A DNA stretch of 64,000 nt from Amycolatopsis orientalis DSM 40040 = KCTC 9412 (lineage in GTDB: Bacteria; Actinomycetota; Actinomycetes; Mycobacteriales; Pseudonocardiaceae), in contig NZ_ASJB01000077.1 of NCBI RefSeq assembly GCF_000478275.1, forward strand, positions 89,740 through 153,739. The letters are read 5' to 3'. A program made the translations under genes and the position numbers. Positions within the stretch are counted from its first letter, which is position 1. Each line of letters begins with the position of its first letter. Positions 7,852 through 15,697 of the stretch are shown here, one piece after another. The notes beneath the pieces were generated by a model that searched no databases, was not told the DNA's origin, and worked only from the letters and a program-made list of their open reading frames with translations.

Positions 7852-9558
7852 GTGACTGCCAGTAACACCACCACTGAAGACGTCTTCGACTACGACGTGA
7901 TCGTCGTCGGCTCCGGGTTCGGCGGCAGTGTCGCTGCCCTTCGCCTGACCGAGAAGGGCTACCGCGTAGCCGTCATCGAGGCGGGTCGGCGTTTCGCCGA
8001 CGACGAGTTCGCGAAGACGTCCTGGGACCTTCGCCGCTACGTCTGGGCGCCCCAGGTCGGCTGCTTCGGCATCCAGCGCATCCACATGCTCAAGGACGTC
8101 ATGGTGCTGGCCGGCGCGGGCGTCGGCGGCGGGTCGCTGGTGTACGCGAACACGCTGTACCGCCCGCTGAAGCCGTTCTACGTCGACCCGCAGTGGTCCC
8201 ACATCACCGACTGGGAGTCCGAACTCGGTCCGCACTACGACCAGGCCAGCCGCATGCTGGGGGTCGTCACGAACCCCAGCGTCACGCCGTCGGACGTCGT
8301 CATGAAGGGCGTCGCCGAGGACATGGGCGTGCCGGAGTCGTATCACCCGACACCCGTCGGCGTCTTCTTCGGCAAGCCGGGGGAGCGCGCCGAGGACCCG
8401 TACTTCGGCGGCGCCGGCCCGGCGCGCACCGGCTGCACCGAATGCGGCGCCTGTATGACCGGCTGCCGCGTCGGCGCCAAGAACACGCTGGTCAAGAACT
8501 ATCTCTACCTCGCGGAGAAGGACGGCGCGAAGGTCATCCCCCTCACCACCGCGAGCGCGATTAGCCCGCTAAACGCAGGTGGGTACGAGGTGAGCATCAA
8601 GAAGACCGGGACCACCTCGCGCAAGTTCCGGCACAAGCTGACGGCCGCGCAGGTGGTGCTCGCCGCCGGGACGTGGGGCACGCAGAACCTGCTCCACAGC
8701 ATGCGCGACACCGCCAAGCTGCCGAAGCTCTCACCGCGCCTCGGCGAGCTGACCCGCACCAACTCCGAGGCCATCATCGGCGCCGCCCGCACCTCGGTCG
8801 ACGAGGAGCGGAACTTCAGCCGCGGCGTCGCGATCACGTCGTCGATCCACCCCGACGAGAACACCCATATCGAGCCCGTCCGCTACGGCAAGGGCAGCAA
8901 CGCGATGAGCCTGCTCCAGACCATCGCCACCGAAGGCGATTCGGCGGTCCCGCGCTGGCGCCAGGCTGTGAACTTCATGGTCAAGCACCCCGTCCAGACG
9001 GTCCGGCTGCTCAACGGCTACCGCTGGAGCGAGCGCACGGTGATCCTGCTGGTGATGCAGAGCCTCGACAACTCCATCACCACGTACACCAAACGCGGTC
9101 TCTTCGGCCGCCGTAAGTACACCTCGAAACAGGGGCACGGCGAGCCGAACCCGAGTTTCATCCCCGCCGGCCACGAGGCCAACCTCCGCACCGCCGAACG
9201 CATCGGCGGCATGGCGGGCGGCACCTGGGGCGAGATCTTCGACATCCCGCTGACGGCGCACTTCATCGGCGGGGCCCCGATCGGCACGGCACCGGACAAC
9301 GGCGTGATCGACCCGTACCACCGGGTCTTCAACTACCCCGGTCTGTCCATTGTGGATGGTTCGGCGATCACCGCGAACCTCGGCGTGAACCCCTCGCTCA
9401 CCATCACCGCGCAGGCCGAGCGGGCGTTCTCACTGTGGCCCAACAAGGGCGAACAGGACAGCAGGCCGCCGCAGGACTCGCCGTACACGCGGATCGAGCC
9501 GATCGCGCCGAAGAATCCCTCGGTTCCGGCGGACGCGCCCGCGGCCCTCCGGCGCTAA
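7852..9558 (+). CDS. choD: GMC oxidoreductase, cholesterol-oxidase ChoD-like
   Basis: This FAD-dependent GMC oxidoreductase is orthologous in position and motifs to M. tuberculosis Rv3409c (ChoD). The N-terminal dinucleotide fold reads VIVVGSGFGGSVAALRL. The FAD segment GAGVGGGSLVYANTLYRP and the C-terminal GMC part NPSLTITAQAER are present. A four-cysteine motif GCTECGACMTGC resembles a ferredoxin cluster site and is typical of this subfamily. The substrate is probably a sterol or other alcohol, but this is not provable here. I chose GTG 7852; GTG 7786 is the in-frame alternative, and neither has an ideal ribosome site. A palindromic repeat is built into the reading frame at 8557-8576. Confidence 0.9.
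   Translation: MTASNTTTEDVFDYDVIVVGSGFGGSVAALRLTEKGYRVAVIEAGRRFADDEFAKTSWDLRRYVWAPQVGCFGIQRIHMLKDVMVLAGAGVGGGSLVYANTLYRPLKPFYVDPQWSHITDWESELGPHYDQASRMLGVVTNPSVTPSDVVMKGVAEDMGVPESYHPTPVGVFFGKPGERAEDPYFGGAGPARTGCTECGACMTGCRVGAKNTLVKNYLYLAEKDGAKVIPLTTASAISPLNAGGYEVSIKKTGTTSRKFRHKLTAAQVVLAAGTWGTQNLLHSMRDTAKLPKLSPRLGELTRTNSEAIIGAARTSVDEERNFSRGVAITSSIHPDENTHIEPVRYGKGSNAMSLLQTIATEGDSAVPRWRQAVNFMVKHPVQTVRLLNGYRWSERTVILLVMQSLDNSITTYTKRGLFGRRKYTSKQGHGEPNPSFIPAGHEANLRTAERIGGMAGGTWGEIFDIPLTAHFIGGAPIGTAPDNGVIDPYHRVFNYPGLSIVDGSAITANLGVNPSLTITAQAERAFSLWPNKGEQDSRPPQDSPYTRIEPIAPKNPSVPADAPAALRR
8557..8576. repeat. Palindromic repeat inside choD
   Basis: GCGATTAGCCCGCTAAACGC, a standard member of the interspersed family, lies in frame in choD and encodes SAISPLNA between two predicted strands. 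It keeps the frame open because the TAG trinucleotides fall out of phase. Confidence 0.8.
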
Positions 9559-9567
9559 ATTGGGGAA

Positions 9568-10290
9568 ATGACCGCCGCCGAACGCGCCCACGTCCTGCTG
9601 AACCGCGTCCGCGCCCTGCACGACGAATGGGCGCGGGTGGTACGCGAGATCGACGAGGAGGCGGTGCACGCTCCCAGCGCGCTGCCCGGCTGGACGCGGG
9701 CGCATCTCCTGTCCCACCTCGCGCGCAACGCCGACGGCCTGGTCAACCTCCTCAGCTGGGCGAAATCAGGGGTCGAGACCCCGATGTACGCCGGTGAGGC
9801 GGCAAGAGACGACGACATCGAGAAGGGCGCGTACCGGTCCGCGGAGGAGATCGCCGAAGACGTCGTCGCATCCGCGGCGCGGTTCGTCGAGTTCGCGTCG
9901 ACGGTGCCGGACGACGCGTGGCCGGTCCGCGTGCGCGCCCGGCAGGGGCGCGAGATCCCGGCCGAGTTCGTGCTCTGGCTCCGGCTCTCGGAGACCGCGA
10001 TCCATCTGGCCGACCTCGATCTCGGCTACGACTTCGCCCGGGTCGCCGAACTGCTCGGTGACGACTTCGAGATCGTCGTCGGCAACGCCATCGGCATGTA
10101 CGGCGGCGAGCTGCCCGCCGTCCTGCTGGTCGCCGTCGGCGCCGACGGGACCCGGCACGAGTGGCGGATGGGCACCGGAGAGCCGGTCAAGGTGACCGGC
10201 TCCCCGGGTGACGTCCTGGCCTGGATCACCGGCCGCAGCGATGGATCCACTTTGGACGGTGTCGCGCCGTCGCTCCCGAACTGGCTGTGA
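9568..10290 (+). CDS. Maleylpyruvate isomerase family mycothiol-dependent protein
   Basis: This 240-residue protein belongs to the actinobacterial DinB-related family, TIGR03083-like. The N-terminal four-helix bundle has the signature LPGWTRAHLLSHLARNADGL (about residues 39-58), whose His is a likely metal ligand, and a second metal region RLSETAIHLADLDLGYDF (about residues 132-149). Members use mycothiol in isomerisation or detoxification. The substrate is unknown here and there is no catabolic operon alongside. ATG 9568 follows GGGGAA, 9 bp after choD, so the two are probably cotranscribed. The last codons form one arm of a terminator. Confidence 0.85.
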   Translation: MTAAERAHVLLNRVRALHDEWARVVREIDEEAVHAPSALPGWTRAHLLSHLARNADGLVNLLSWAKSGVETPMYAGEAARDDDIEKGAYRSAEEIAEDVVASAARFVEFASTVPDDAWPVRVRARQGREIPAEFVLWLRLSETAIHLADLDLGYDFARVAELLGDDFEIVVGNAIGMYGGELPAVLLVAVGADGTRHEWRMGTGEPVKVTGSPGDVLAWITGRSDGSTLDGVAPSLPNWL

Positions 10291-10311
10291 CGACACCGTC
10301 CAAAGTGGATC
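10244..10311. terminator. Bidirectional inverted repeat between convergent genes
   Basis: Perfect 21 bp arms at 10244-10264 and 10291-10311, each containing TCCACTTTGGA or its complement, separated by 26 nt. The left arm lies inside the preceding coding sequence. The right arm ends 4 bp before the stop of the convergent transporter gene. Confidence 0.75.
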
Positions 10312-10314
10312 GGA

Positions 10315-11298
10315 TCAGCCGCGGAACGACTCCACGCCGAACAGCTTGGCGATGTCGTCCAGCATGGCGTTCGCACCCTGCAGGCTCACCGACGTGAACC
10401 AGGTGGTGTCGTTGACGTCGATCACCTTTCCCTTGAGGGTTCCCCAAAGCGGGTTCGACTGGAACTTCGCCTTGGGGCTCTCGGCCTGCTTGCTCTCGTC
10501 GGCGTAGCTGGCGACGAAGATCGCTTCGGCGTCGAGCTTCCCGATCTCCTCCTGGCTCAGGTCGTTGGAGATCTTCGCCTTGTTGTCCGGCTGGCCGGCG
10601 GGCCGCTGGAGGCCGGCGTCGGCCATCACCGTCCCGGGGAACGACGCGCTGCTGTAGAGCCGCACCGTGGGTTCACCTTCGACGAAGCGGACGACGGACA
10701 CGGCTGCGGGCTTGCCGAGCTTCGCCTTGATCGCGTCACCGACCTTGTGCGCGCGGTCCTCATAGGACTTGATCTTCTGCTCCGCCAAGGCTTCCTTGCC
10801 CAGGGCCTTGCCGAGCATCCGGATGTTGTCCTTCCAGGTGGCGCCGGTGGTCTGGCTGAACACCGTCGGCGCGACCTTGCTGAACTCGCCGTAGAACTTC
10901 TCGTGGCGCACCTTCGCGGACACGATCAGGTCCGGTTTGATGTCGTACAACTTCTCGATGTCCGGGCTTTCGAGCGCGCCGATCTCCTTGGCGCCTTCGG
11001 CGTATTTGCGGTCGTCGCCCAGGTAGTCGGGAAGCTTGTCGTAGTTGCGGTACTTGGTGTACGCCACGACCTTCGTTTCGAGCGCCAGCGTCGCGTCGAC
11101 GTAGCTGGAGTCGAGCGCCGCGACCGTGGTGGGCTGCTTGTCGATCGTGGTCGACCCCATCACGTGCTCGATGGTGCGCGGGAATCCACTTTGGCCGGTG
11201 CCGGTGGAGGCGGCTTCCTGTTCTCCGCCACCGCATGCGGAGAGGGCCAGGCAAGCGGTCACGGCGAGGGTGAGGACTGCGCGCCGGGGTGGGGTCAT
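10315..11298 (-). CDS. Iron-siderophore ABC transporter substrate-binding lipoprotein
   Basis: This extracytoplasmic receptor feeds a ferric-siderophore ABC importer. The signal peptide ends in a lipobox, LSACGGG (residues 19-25), so it is tethered by lipidation. The body is a periplasmic-binding fold of the FecB/FepB class with an ALDSSYVDATLAL start and a long connecting helix around AEQKIKSYEDRAHKVGDAIK. The ATG lies 18 bp from a palindromic iron box shared with the divergent permease genes, so IdeR/DmdR repression by iron is likely. No siderophore synthesis genes are nearby, so it may take up exogenous or distantly encoded siderophores. Confidence 0.93.
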   Translation of the reverse strand: MTPPRRAVLTLAVTACLALSACGGGEQEAASTGTGQSGFPRTIEHVMGSTTIDKQPTTVAALDSSYVDATLALETKVVAYTKYRNYDKLPDYLGDDRKYAEGAKEIGALESPDIEKLYDIKPDLIVSAKVRHEKFYGEFSKVAPTVFSQTTGATWKDNIRMLGKALGKEALAEQKIKSYEDRAHKVGDAIKAKLGKPAAVSVVRFVEGEPTVRLYSSASFPGTVMADAGLQRPAGQPDNKAKISNDLSQEEIGKLDAEAIFVASYADESKQAESPKAKFQSNPLWGTLKGKVIDVNDTTWFTSVSLQGANAMLDDIAKLFGVESFRG

Positions 11299-11316
11299 GG
11301 GTGACTCTTTCTGTGC

Positions 11317-11334
11317 GGTTAGGCTTTCCTAACC
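11317..11334. promoter_or_regulatory. IdeR/DmdR-type iron box
   Basis: Palindrome GGTTAGGCTTTCCTAACC (7 bp arms, 4-nt centre) lies between divergent iron-transport genes. It matches the TTAGG-CCTAA layout of actinobacterial iron-regulator boxes. It would repress both directions when iron is plentiful. Confidence 0.85.
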
Positions 11335-11351
11335 GGAGCATAGGATGGCGG

Positions 11352-12359
11352 ATGTCCACAGTGGAAGTTCGTGTTGGGAAGGCGACAGCGGGAGTCCTGC
11401 TCGTCGCGCTTCTGGCTGTGATCTGCGTCGCCAGCATCGCCCTCGGTGCGCGATCGATTCCCCTCGGTGTCGTTTGGGACGCGCTGTTCCATCCCACGGC
11501 CGCGCCGGATCACCTGATCGTCCGCTCCTTGCGGGTGCCGCGCACGCTGCTCGGCGTGCTGGCCGGGCTCGCACTCGGCGCCGCCGGAGCACTCATGCAG
11601 GGCCACACCCGCAACCCGCTGGCCGACCCCGGCCTGCTCGGCGTCACCCAGGGCGCGGCGTTCGCGGTCGTGCTCGCCGTCGTCGTGTTCGGCATCGACG
11701 ACCTGTACACGTTCATCTGGTTCGGCTTCGCGGGCGCCCTCGTCGCGAGCGCCGTGGTGTTCCTGCTCGGCGCGGTCGGCGGCCGCGGCGCGACCCCGGT
11801 GACGCTCGCGCTGGCCGGTGCCGCGGTGAGCGCCCTGCTCAACGGCGTCATCTCCGCCATCGTGCTCGGCGACGACCGCGGGATGGAGACCTACCGTTTC
11901 TGGCACGTCGGCTCGATCGCCGGCCGTGACCCCGCGATGATCGGCCAGATCGCGCCGTTCGTGGCGGCGGGCCTGCTCCTCGCGGTCATCAACACGCCGG
12001 GGATGAACACGCTGGCGCTCGGCGACGACGTCGCGGTGGCGCTCGGGCGGCGGGTCGGGCGGACGCGGCTGCTCGGAGTCGTCGCCATCACGCTGCTGAC
12101 CGGCGCCGCCGTCGCCGCCTGCGGGCCGATCGCGTTCCTCGGCCTGCTGGTCCCGCATTTCGCGCGGGCGATCAGCGGCCCCGACTACCGCTGGCTGGTG
12201 CCGTTTTCGGCGGTGCTCGGCGCGATCCTGCTGCTGGCCGCGGATCTGCTCGGCCGCGTCGTCGCCTCGGACAGCCTGGAGGTCGGCATCATGCTCGCCG
12301 TCCTTGGCGTGCCGGTGTTCGTCCACTTGGTCCGCAAGAAGGGCTTGGCACGGATATGA
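11352..12359 (+). CDS. FecCD-family iron-siderophore ABC permease 1
   Basis: This is a 335-residue polytopic membrane subunit of the iron importer, of the BtuC/FecCD class. Visible family signatures are LRVPRTLLGVLAGLALGAAG, GHTRNPLADPGLLGVTQGA and, towards the C-terminus, GPIAFLGLLVPHFARAISG. About nine to ten membrane helices are predicted. ATG 11352 lies 18 bp after the iron box. In-frame ATG 11289 would span the operator and overlap the divergent gene, so I rejected it. The stop overlaps the next ATG, which gives translational coupling to the second permease. Confidence 0.93.
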   Translation: MSTVEVRVGKATAGVLLVALLAVICVASIALGARSIPLGVVWDALFHPTAAPDHLIVRSLRVPRTLLGVLAGLALGAAGALMQGHTRNPLADPGLLGVTQGAAFAVVLAVVVFGIDDLYTFIWFGFAGALVASAVVFLLGAVGGRGATPVTLALAGAAVSALLNGVISAIVLGDDRGMETYRFWHVGSIAGRDPAMIGQIAPFVAAGLLLAVINTPGMNTLALGDDVAVALGRRVGRTRLLGVVAITLLTGAAVAACGPIAFLGLLVPHFARAISGPDYRWLVPFSAVLGAILLLAADLLGRVVASDSLEVGIMLAVLGVPVFVHLVRKKGLARI

Positions 12360-13414
12360 CGGCTCCCAAGGTGATCACGGCGGGCCGGGCGGCCTGGACG
12401 GTCCGGCCGAGGACGCTCGCCGTCGTGACCCTCGCGGCGATCGCGCTGGTGCTGGTCGCCGCGCTGAACATCGGCATCGGCACCTCCCACATCGGTCTCG
12501 CCGACGTCCTGAAGACCCTGTTCGGCGGCGGCACCGCGCGGGAACGCGGGATCATCTTCGATCTCCGGATGCCGCGCACGCTGACCGGGATCGGCGTCGG
12601 CGCGGCACTCGGGCTGTCCGGTGCGCTGTTCCAGACCATCGCCAGGAACCCGCTGGCCAGCCCGGACATCCTCGGCATCACCTGGGGCGCGGGCGTCGGC
12701 GCGGTCGGCGTGATCGTCGCCGGTGGCGCGGGCGGCCAGGTCAGCGGCCTGGCGAGCACGCTGGGCGTACCGCTCGCCGGACTGGCGGGCGGCGTGATCG
12801 CGGGGATCCTGCTGTACGCCCTTTCCTGGCGGCGCGGGATCGACGGCTACCGGCTCGTCCTGATCGGCATCGCGCTGTCGGCCGTCGGCTACAACCTCGT
12901 GTACTGGCTGCTGACCGTCGGCGACGTCGACAACGCGGCGCGGGCGACGACGTGGATCGTGGGCAGCCTCGCCGACGTCGGCTGGGAGTCGGTCGGCCCG
13001 GTCCTGCTCACGCTGGCCGTGCTCGCGCCGGTCACGCTGATCGCCGGGCACACCATCGGCGGGCTGCAGTTCGGCGACGACACCGCGCGCGGCCTCGGCA
13101 TCCGGGTCGACGCCGCCCGAGGGACCCTGCTGCTGCTCGCCGCGGCGCTGGCCGCCGTCGCCACCGCGGCCGCCGGGCCGATCACCTTCGTCGCGCTGGC
13201 CACCCCGCAGATCGCGCTCAGGCTCGTCCGCTCGGCACAGCCGCCGCTGGTCGGCTCGATGGTCCTCGGCGCGCTGCTGACCGTGGGCGCGGACTTCGTC
13301 GTCCGGGTGACGCCGGGCCTGTCCGGACTCCCGGTCGGCGTGCTGACGGCGATCCTCGGCGCCCCCTACCTGATCTTCCTGTTCGTCCGCAGCCGTAAGG
13401 AGGAGCGCGCGTGA
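12356..13414 (+). CDS. FecCD-family iron-siderophore ABC permease 2
   Basis: This second permease of the importer (352 residues) pairs with the upstream one to form the translocation channel. Family motifs seen: RMPRTLTGIGVGAALGLSGA, ARNPLASPDILGITWGAG and GPITFVALATPQIALRLV. Its ATG overlaps the previous stop, and its own stop overlaps the ATPase start, so the three genes are one coupled operon. The N-terminal 25 residues are cytosolic and basic. Confidence 0.93.
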   Translation: MTAPKVITAGRAAWTVRPRTLAVVTLAAIALVLVAALNIGIGTSHIGLADVLKTLFGGGTARERGIIFDLRMPRTLTGIGVGAALGLSGALFQTIARNPLASPDILGITWGAGVGAVGVIVAGGAGGQVSGLASTLGVPLAGLAGGVIAGILLYALSWRRGIDGYRLVLIGIALSAVGYNLVYWLLTVGDVDNAARATTWIVGSLADVGWESVGPVLLTLAVLAPVTLIAGHTIGGLQFGDDTARGLGIRVDAARGTLLLLAAALAAVATAAAGPITFVALATPQIALRLVRSAQPPLVGSMVLGALLTVGADFVVRVTPGLSGLPVGVLTAILGAPYLIFLFVRSRKEERA

Positions 13415-14205
13415 ACGCGAGACTGCGTGCCCGGGAACTGGAACTCGGTTACGGCGAAACACCCGTCGTGACCGGGCTCGACCTCGACGTCCTCGACGGG
13501 ACGGTCACCGCGATCATCGGGCCCAACGGCTGCGGCAAATCGACGCTGCTGCGCGCGCTGGCGAGGTTGCTCAAACCACGTCAGGGCGCTGTCCTGCTCG
13601 ACGGGGAGCGGATCGACAAACTGCCGACCCGTGAGGTCGCCAAGATCATCGGCCTGCTGCCGCAAACGCCGTCCGCGCCGGAAGGGCTGACCGTGTCCGA
13701 CCTGGTCCGGCGGGGACGGCATCCGCATCAGAGCTGGTACCGGCAGTGGTCCTCCTCCGACGACGAGGCGATCGAGCGGGCCCTGCGGCTGACCGGGATG
13801 GAGGAGCACGCCGGCCGGGTCGTCGACCAGCTTTCCGGTGGTCAGCGGCAGCGGGCGTGGATCTCGATGACGCTGGCCCAGGAGACCGGGCTGCTCCTGC
13901 TCGACGAGCCCATCACCTACCTCGACCTCGCGCACCAGATCGACGTGCTGGATCTGGTGTACCGGCTGCACGAGGAACGCGGGACCACGGTGGTGATGGT
14001 GCTGCACGACCTGAATCTCGCCGCCAGGTACGCGGACACGCTGGTCGCCATGCGCGACGGCCGGATCGTCGCGCAGGGCCCGCCCGCGGAGGTCCTCACC
14101 GAGCCGCTCCTCGACGAGATCTTCGGTTTGTCGGCGAAGGTCATGTCGGATCCGGTGTCCGGTACGCCGCTGGTCGTACCCGTGAGCGCCCACCTTCGGG
14201 GGTAG
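13411..14205 (+). CDS. Iron-siderophore ABC transporter ATP-binding protein
   Basis: This is the ATPase subunit of the importer, 264 residues, FepC class. Walker A is GPNGCGKST (about residues 37-45), the Q-loop is LLPQTPSAPEG, the signature is LSGGQRQRAWI, Walker B is LLLLDEPITYLDL, and the H-loop is VLHDLNLAARYAD. The GTG start overlaps the permease stop. The gene order permease-permease-ATPase with a divergent binding protein makes a complete importer. The operon is probably controlled by the upstream iron box. Confidence 0.95.
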   Translation: MNARLRARELELGYGETPVVTGLDLDVLDGTVTAIIGPNGCGKSTLLRALARLLKPRQGAVLLDGERIDKLPTREVAKIIGLLPQTPSAPEGLTVSDLVRRGRHPHQSWYRQWSSSDDEAIERALRLTGMEEHAGRVVDQLSGGQRQRAWISMTLAQETGLLLLDEPITYLDLAHQIDVLDLVYRLHEERGTTVVMVLHDLNLAARYADTLVAMRDGRIVAQGPPAEVLTEPLLDEIFGLSAKVMSDPVSGTPLVVPVSAHLRG

Positions 14206-14242
14206 AGCCGCAACCTGCCCGCCTCACGGGCGTCTAACGGGC

Positions 14243-15697
14243 ATGAAGTTGGGGCGAAGGACCTTCCTCAAGCTCGCCGGTGCGACAGCGGCCGGGGCGG
14301 CCGCGACGGCGTGCTCGGCCGCGCCTCCCGCGTCGGCGCCCAGCTCGGCGCCGGGAACGTCGTTGCCGCCGAGCAGCAGTGTCGCGCCGCCGTCCGGTCC
14401 GCCGGACTGGGCCGCGTTGCGGAAGAAGGTTTCCCTGCTCCTGCCGGGGGATTCCGGTTACGACAACGCCAAACGCGTGTTCAATCCGGCCTTCGACGGG
14501 CGCGAACCCGCCGCGATCGCCCTCTGCGCCAAGCCGGAAGACGTGCAGGCCGCCGTTTCCGCCGCGGCGCGGCGGGTCCCGATCGCCGCGCGCAGTGGTG
14601 GCCACAGCTACGGTGGCTACTCGGTTCCCGATGGCGGCTTGATGATCGACCTCGGTGGAATGTCCTCAGTGGACGTCCAAGGTGAACAGGTCGTGATCGG
14701 CGCGGGCGCGAAGCTCAAGGACGTCTACGCGAAACTCGGCGCCGCGGGCCGGTGCCTGCCCGCGGGTTCCTGTCCCACTGTCGGGATCGCCGGGCTGACA
14801 CTCGGTGGCGGGATCGGTGTCCTCGCCCGAAAATACGGCCTTACCTGTGATCACCTGGTGTCCGCGCGGATCGTCACGGCGGACGGGAAGCTGCGGACCG
14901 CGTCGGCGGATTCCGAGCCGGACTTGTTCTGGGCGCTACGGGGTGGGGGAGGCGGCAACTTCGGCGTCGTCACCTCGTTCACCTTTCGTACCGATCCGGC
15001 GCCCTCGATCGTTTCGGTGTTCTCCTTGCGTTTCCCGGCGGGCAGCGCGAATGACGTCCTCGCCCAGTGGCAGCGCTGGCTTCCCGAAGCGCCGCCGGAG
15101 CTGTGGGCGAACGTCGTGCTCTCGGGCGGATCCCCGGTAGGGTGCCGGGTTTCCGGTTGCTATGTAGGGGATTCCGCTTCCTTGACCACGGAACTTTCGC
15201 GGCTGACCGACAAGAGCGGTGCCACGCAGACCATGAAGCAGCTCGACTATCTCGGCGCGATGAAGTACTTCTCCGGCAGTGAGAATCGACAGTCCTTTGT
15301 GGCCTCTTCGCGGATACTCGGTGAACCGGCCGATCCGTCCAAGCTGACGTCCGCGCTTTCCGGGAGGCGTGGAATGGACGTCCTGATCGACGGTCTCGGC
15401 GGAGCCGTGGCCGAAATCGCCCCGGGCGACACCGCCTTCTGGCACCGCAAGGCCATCGGCAGTGTGCAGATCTACAGTCAGGCGGATCCCCGTAACCGTT
15501 CCGCGGCAACGGATTCCGTGGCCGAGGTGGTGACGGGGATCGGGCTGGGCGGGGGCTACGTCAACTACATCGACCCCGCCCTGCCCGACTGGATGACGGC
15601 CTACTACGGCGACAACGCCACCCGTCTCAAGCAGGTGGCGAAGACCTACGACCCGGACAAGGTGTTCGGGTTCGCGCAGGGCATCACTCCCGGCTAG
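14243..15697 (+). CDS. Secreted BBE-type FAD-binding oxidoreductase
   Basis: This is a berberine-bridge-type oxidase of 484 residues. The N-terminus has a twin-arginine motif (GRRTFLKLAG) and then a possible lipobox (ATACS), so it is exported folded and may be lipid-anchored. The FAD domain (PCMH/BBE type) includes RSGGHSYGGYS, where His121 would bind FAD, and GSCPTVGIAGLTLGGG, where Cys177 would give the second covalent link. The C-terminal BBE segment reads YVNYIDPALPDWMTAYYG. The substrate is unknown; relatives oxidise sugars, alkaloids or alcohols. Its stop shares the bases CTAG with the stop of the convergent aldehyde dehydrogenase. Confidence 0.9.
   Translation: MKLGRRTFLKLAGATAAGAAATACSAAPPASAPSSAPGTSLPPSSSVAPPSGPPDWAALRKKVSLLLPGDSGYDNAKRVFNPAFDGREPAAIALCAKPEDVQAAVSAAARRVPIAARSGGHSYGGYSVPDGGLMIDLGGMSSVDVQGEQVVIGAGAKLKDVYAKLGAAGRCLPAGSCPTVGIAGLTLGGGIGVLARKYGLTCDHLVSARIVTADGKLRTASADSEPDLFWALRGGGGGNFGVVTSFTFRTDPAPSIVSVFSLRFPAGSANDVLAQWQRWLPEAPPELWANVVLSGGSPVGCRVSGCYVGDSASLTTELSRLTDKSGATQTMKQLDYLGAMKYFSGSENRQSFVASSRILGEPADPSKLTSALSGRRGMDVLIDGLGGAVAEIAPGDTAFWHRKAIGSVQIYSQADPRNRSAATDSVAEVVTGIGLGGGYVNYIDPALPDWMTAYYGDNATRLKQVAKTYDPDKVFGFAQGITPG

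Noticed and set aside
10315..14205. Siderophore biosynthetic cluster
   Set aside because: Only uptake genes are present; no NRPS, hydroxylase or acyltransferase genes lie nearby.
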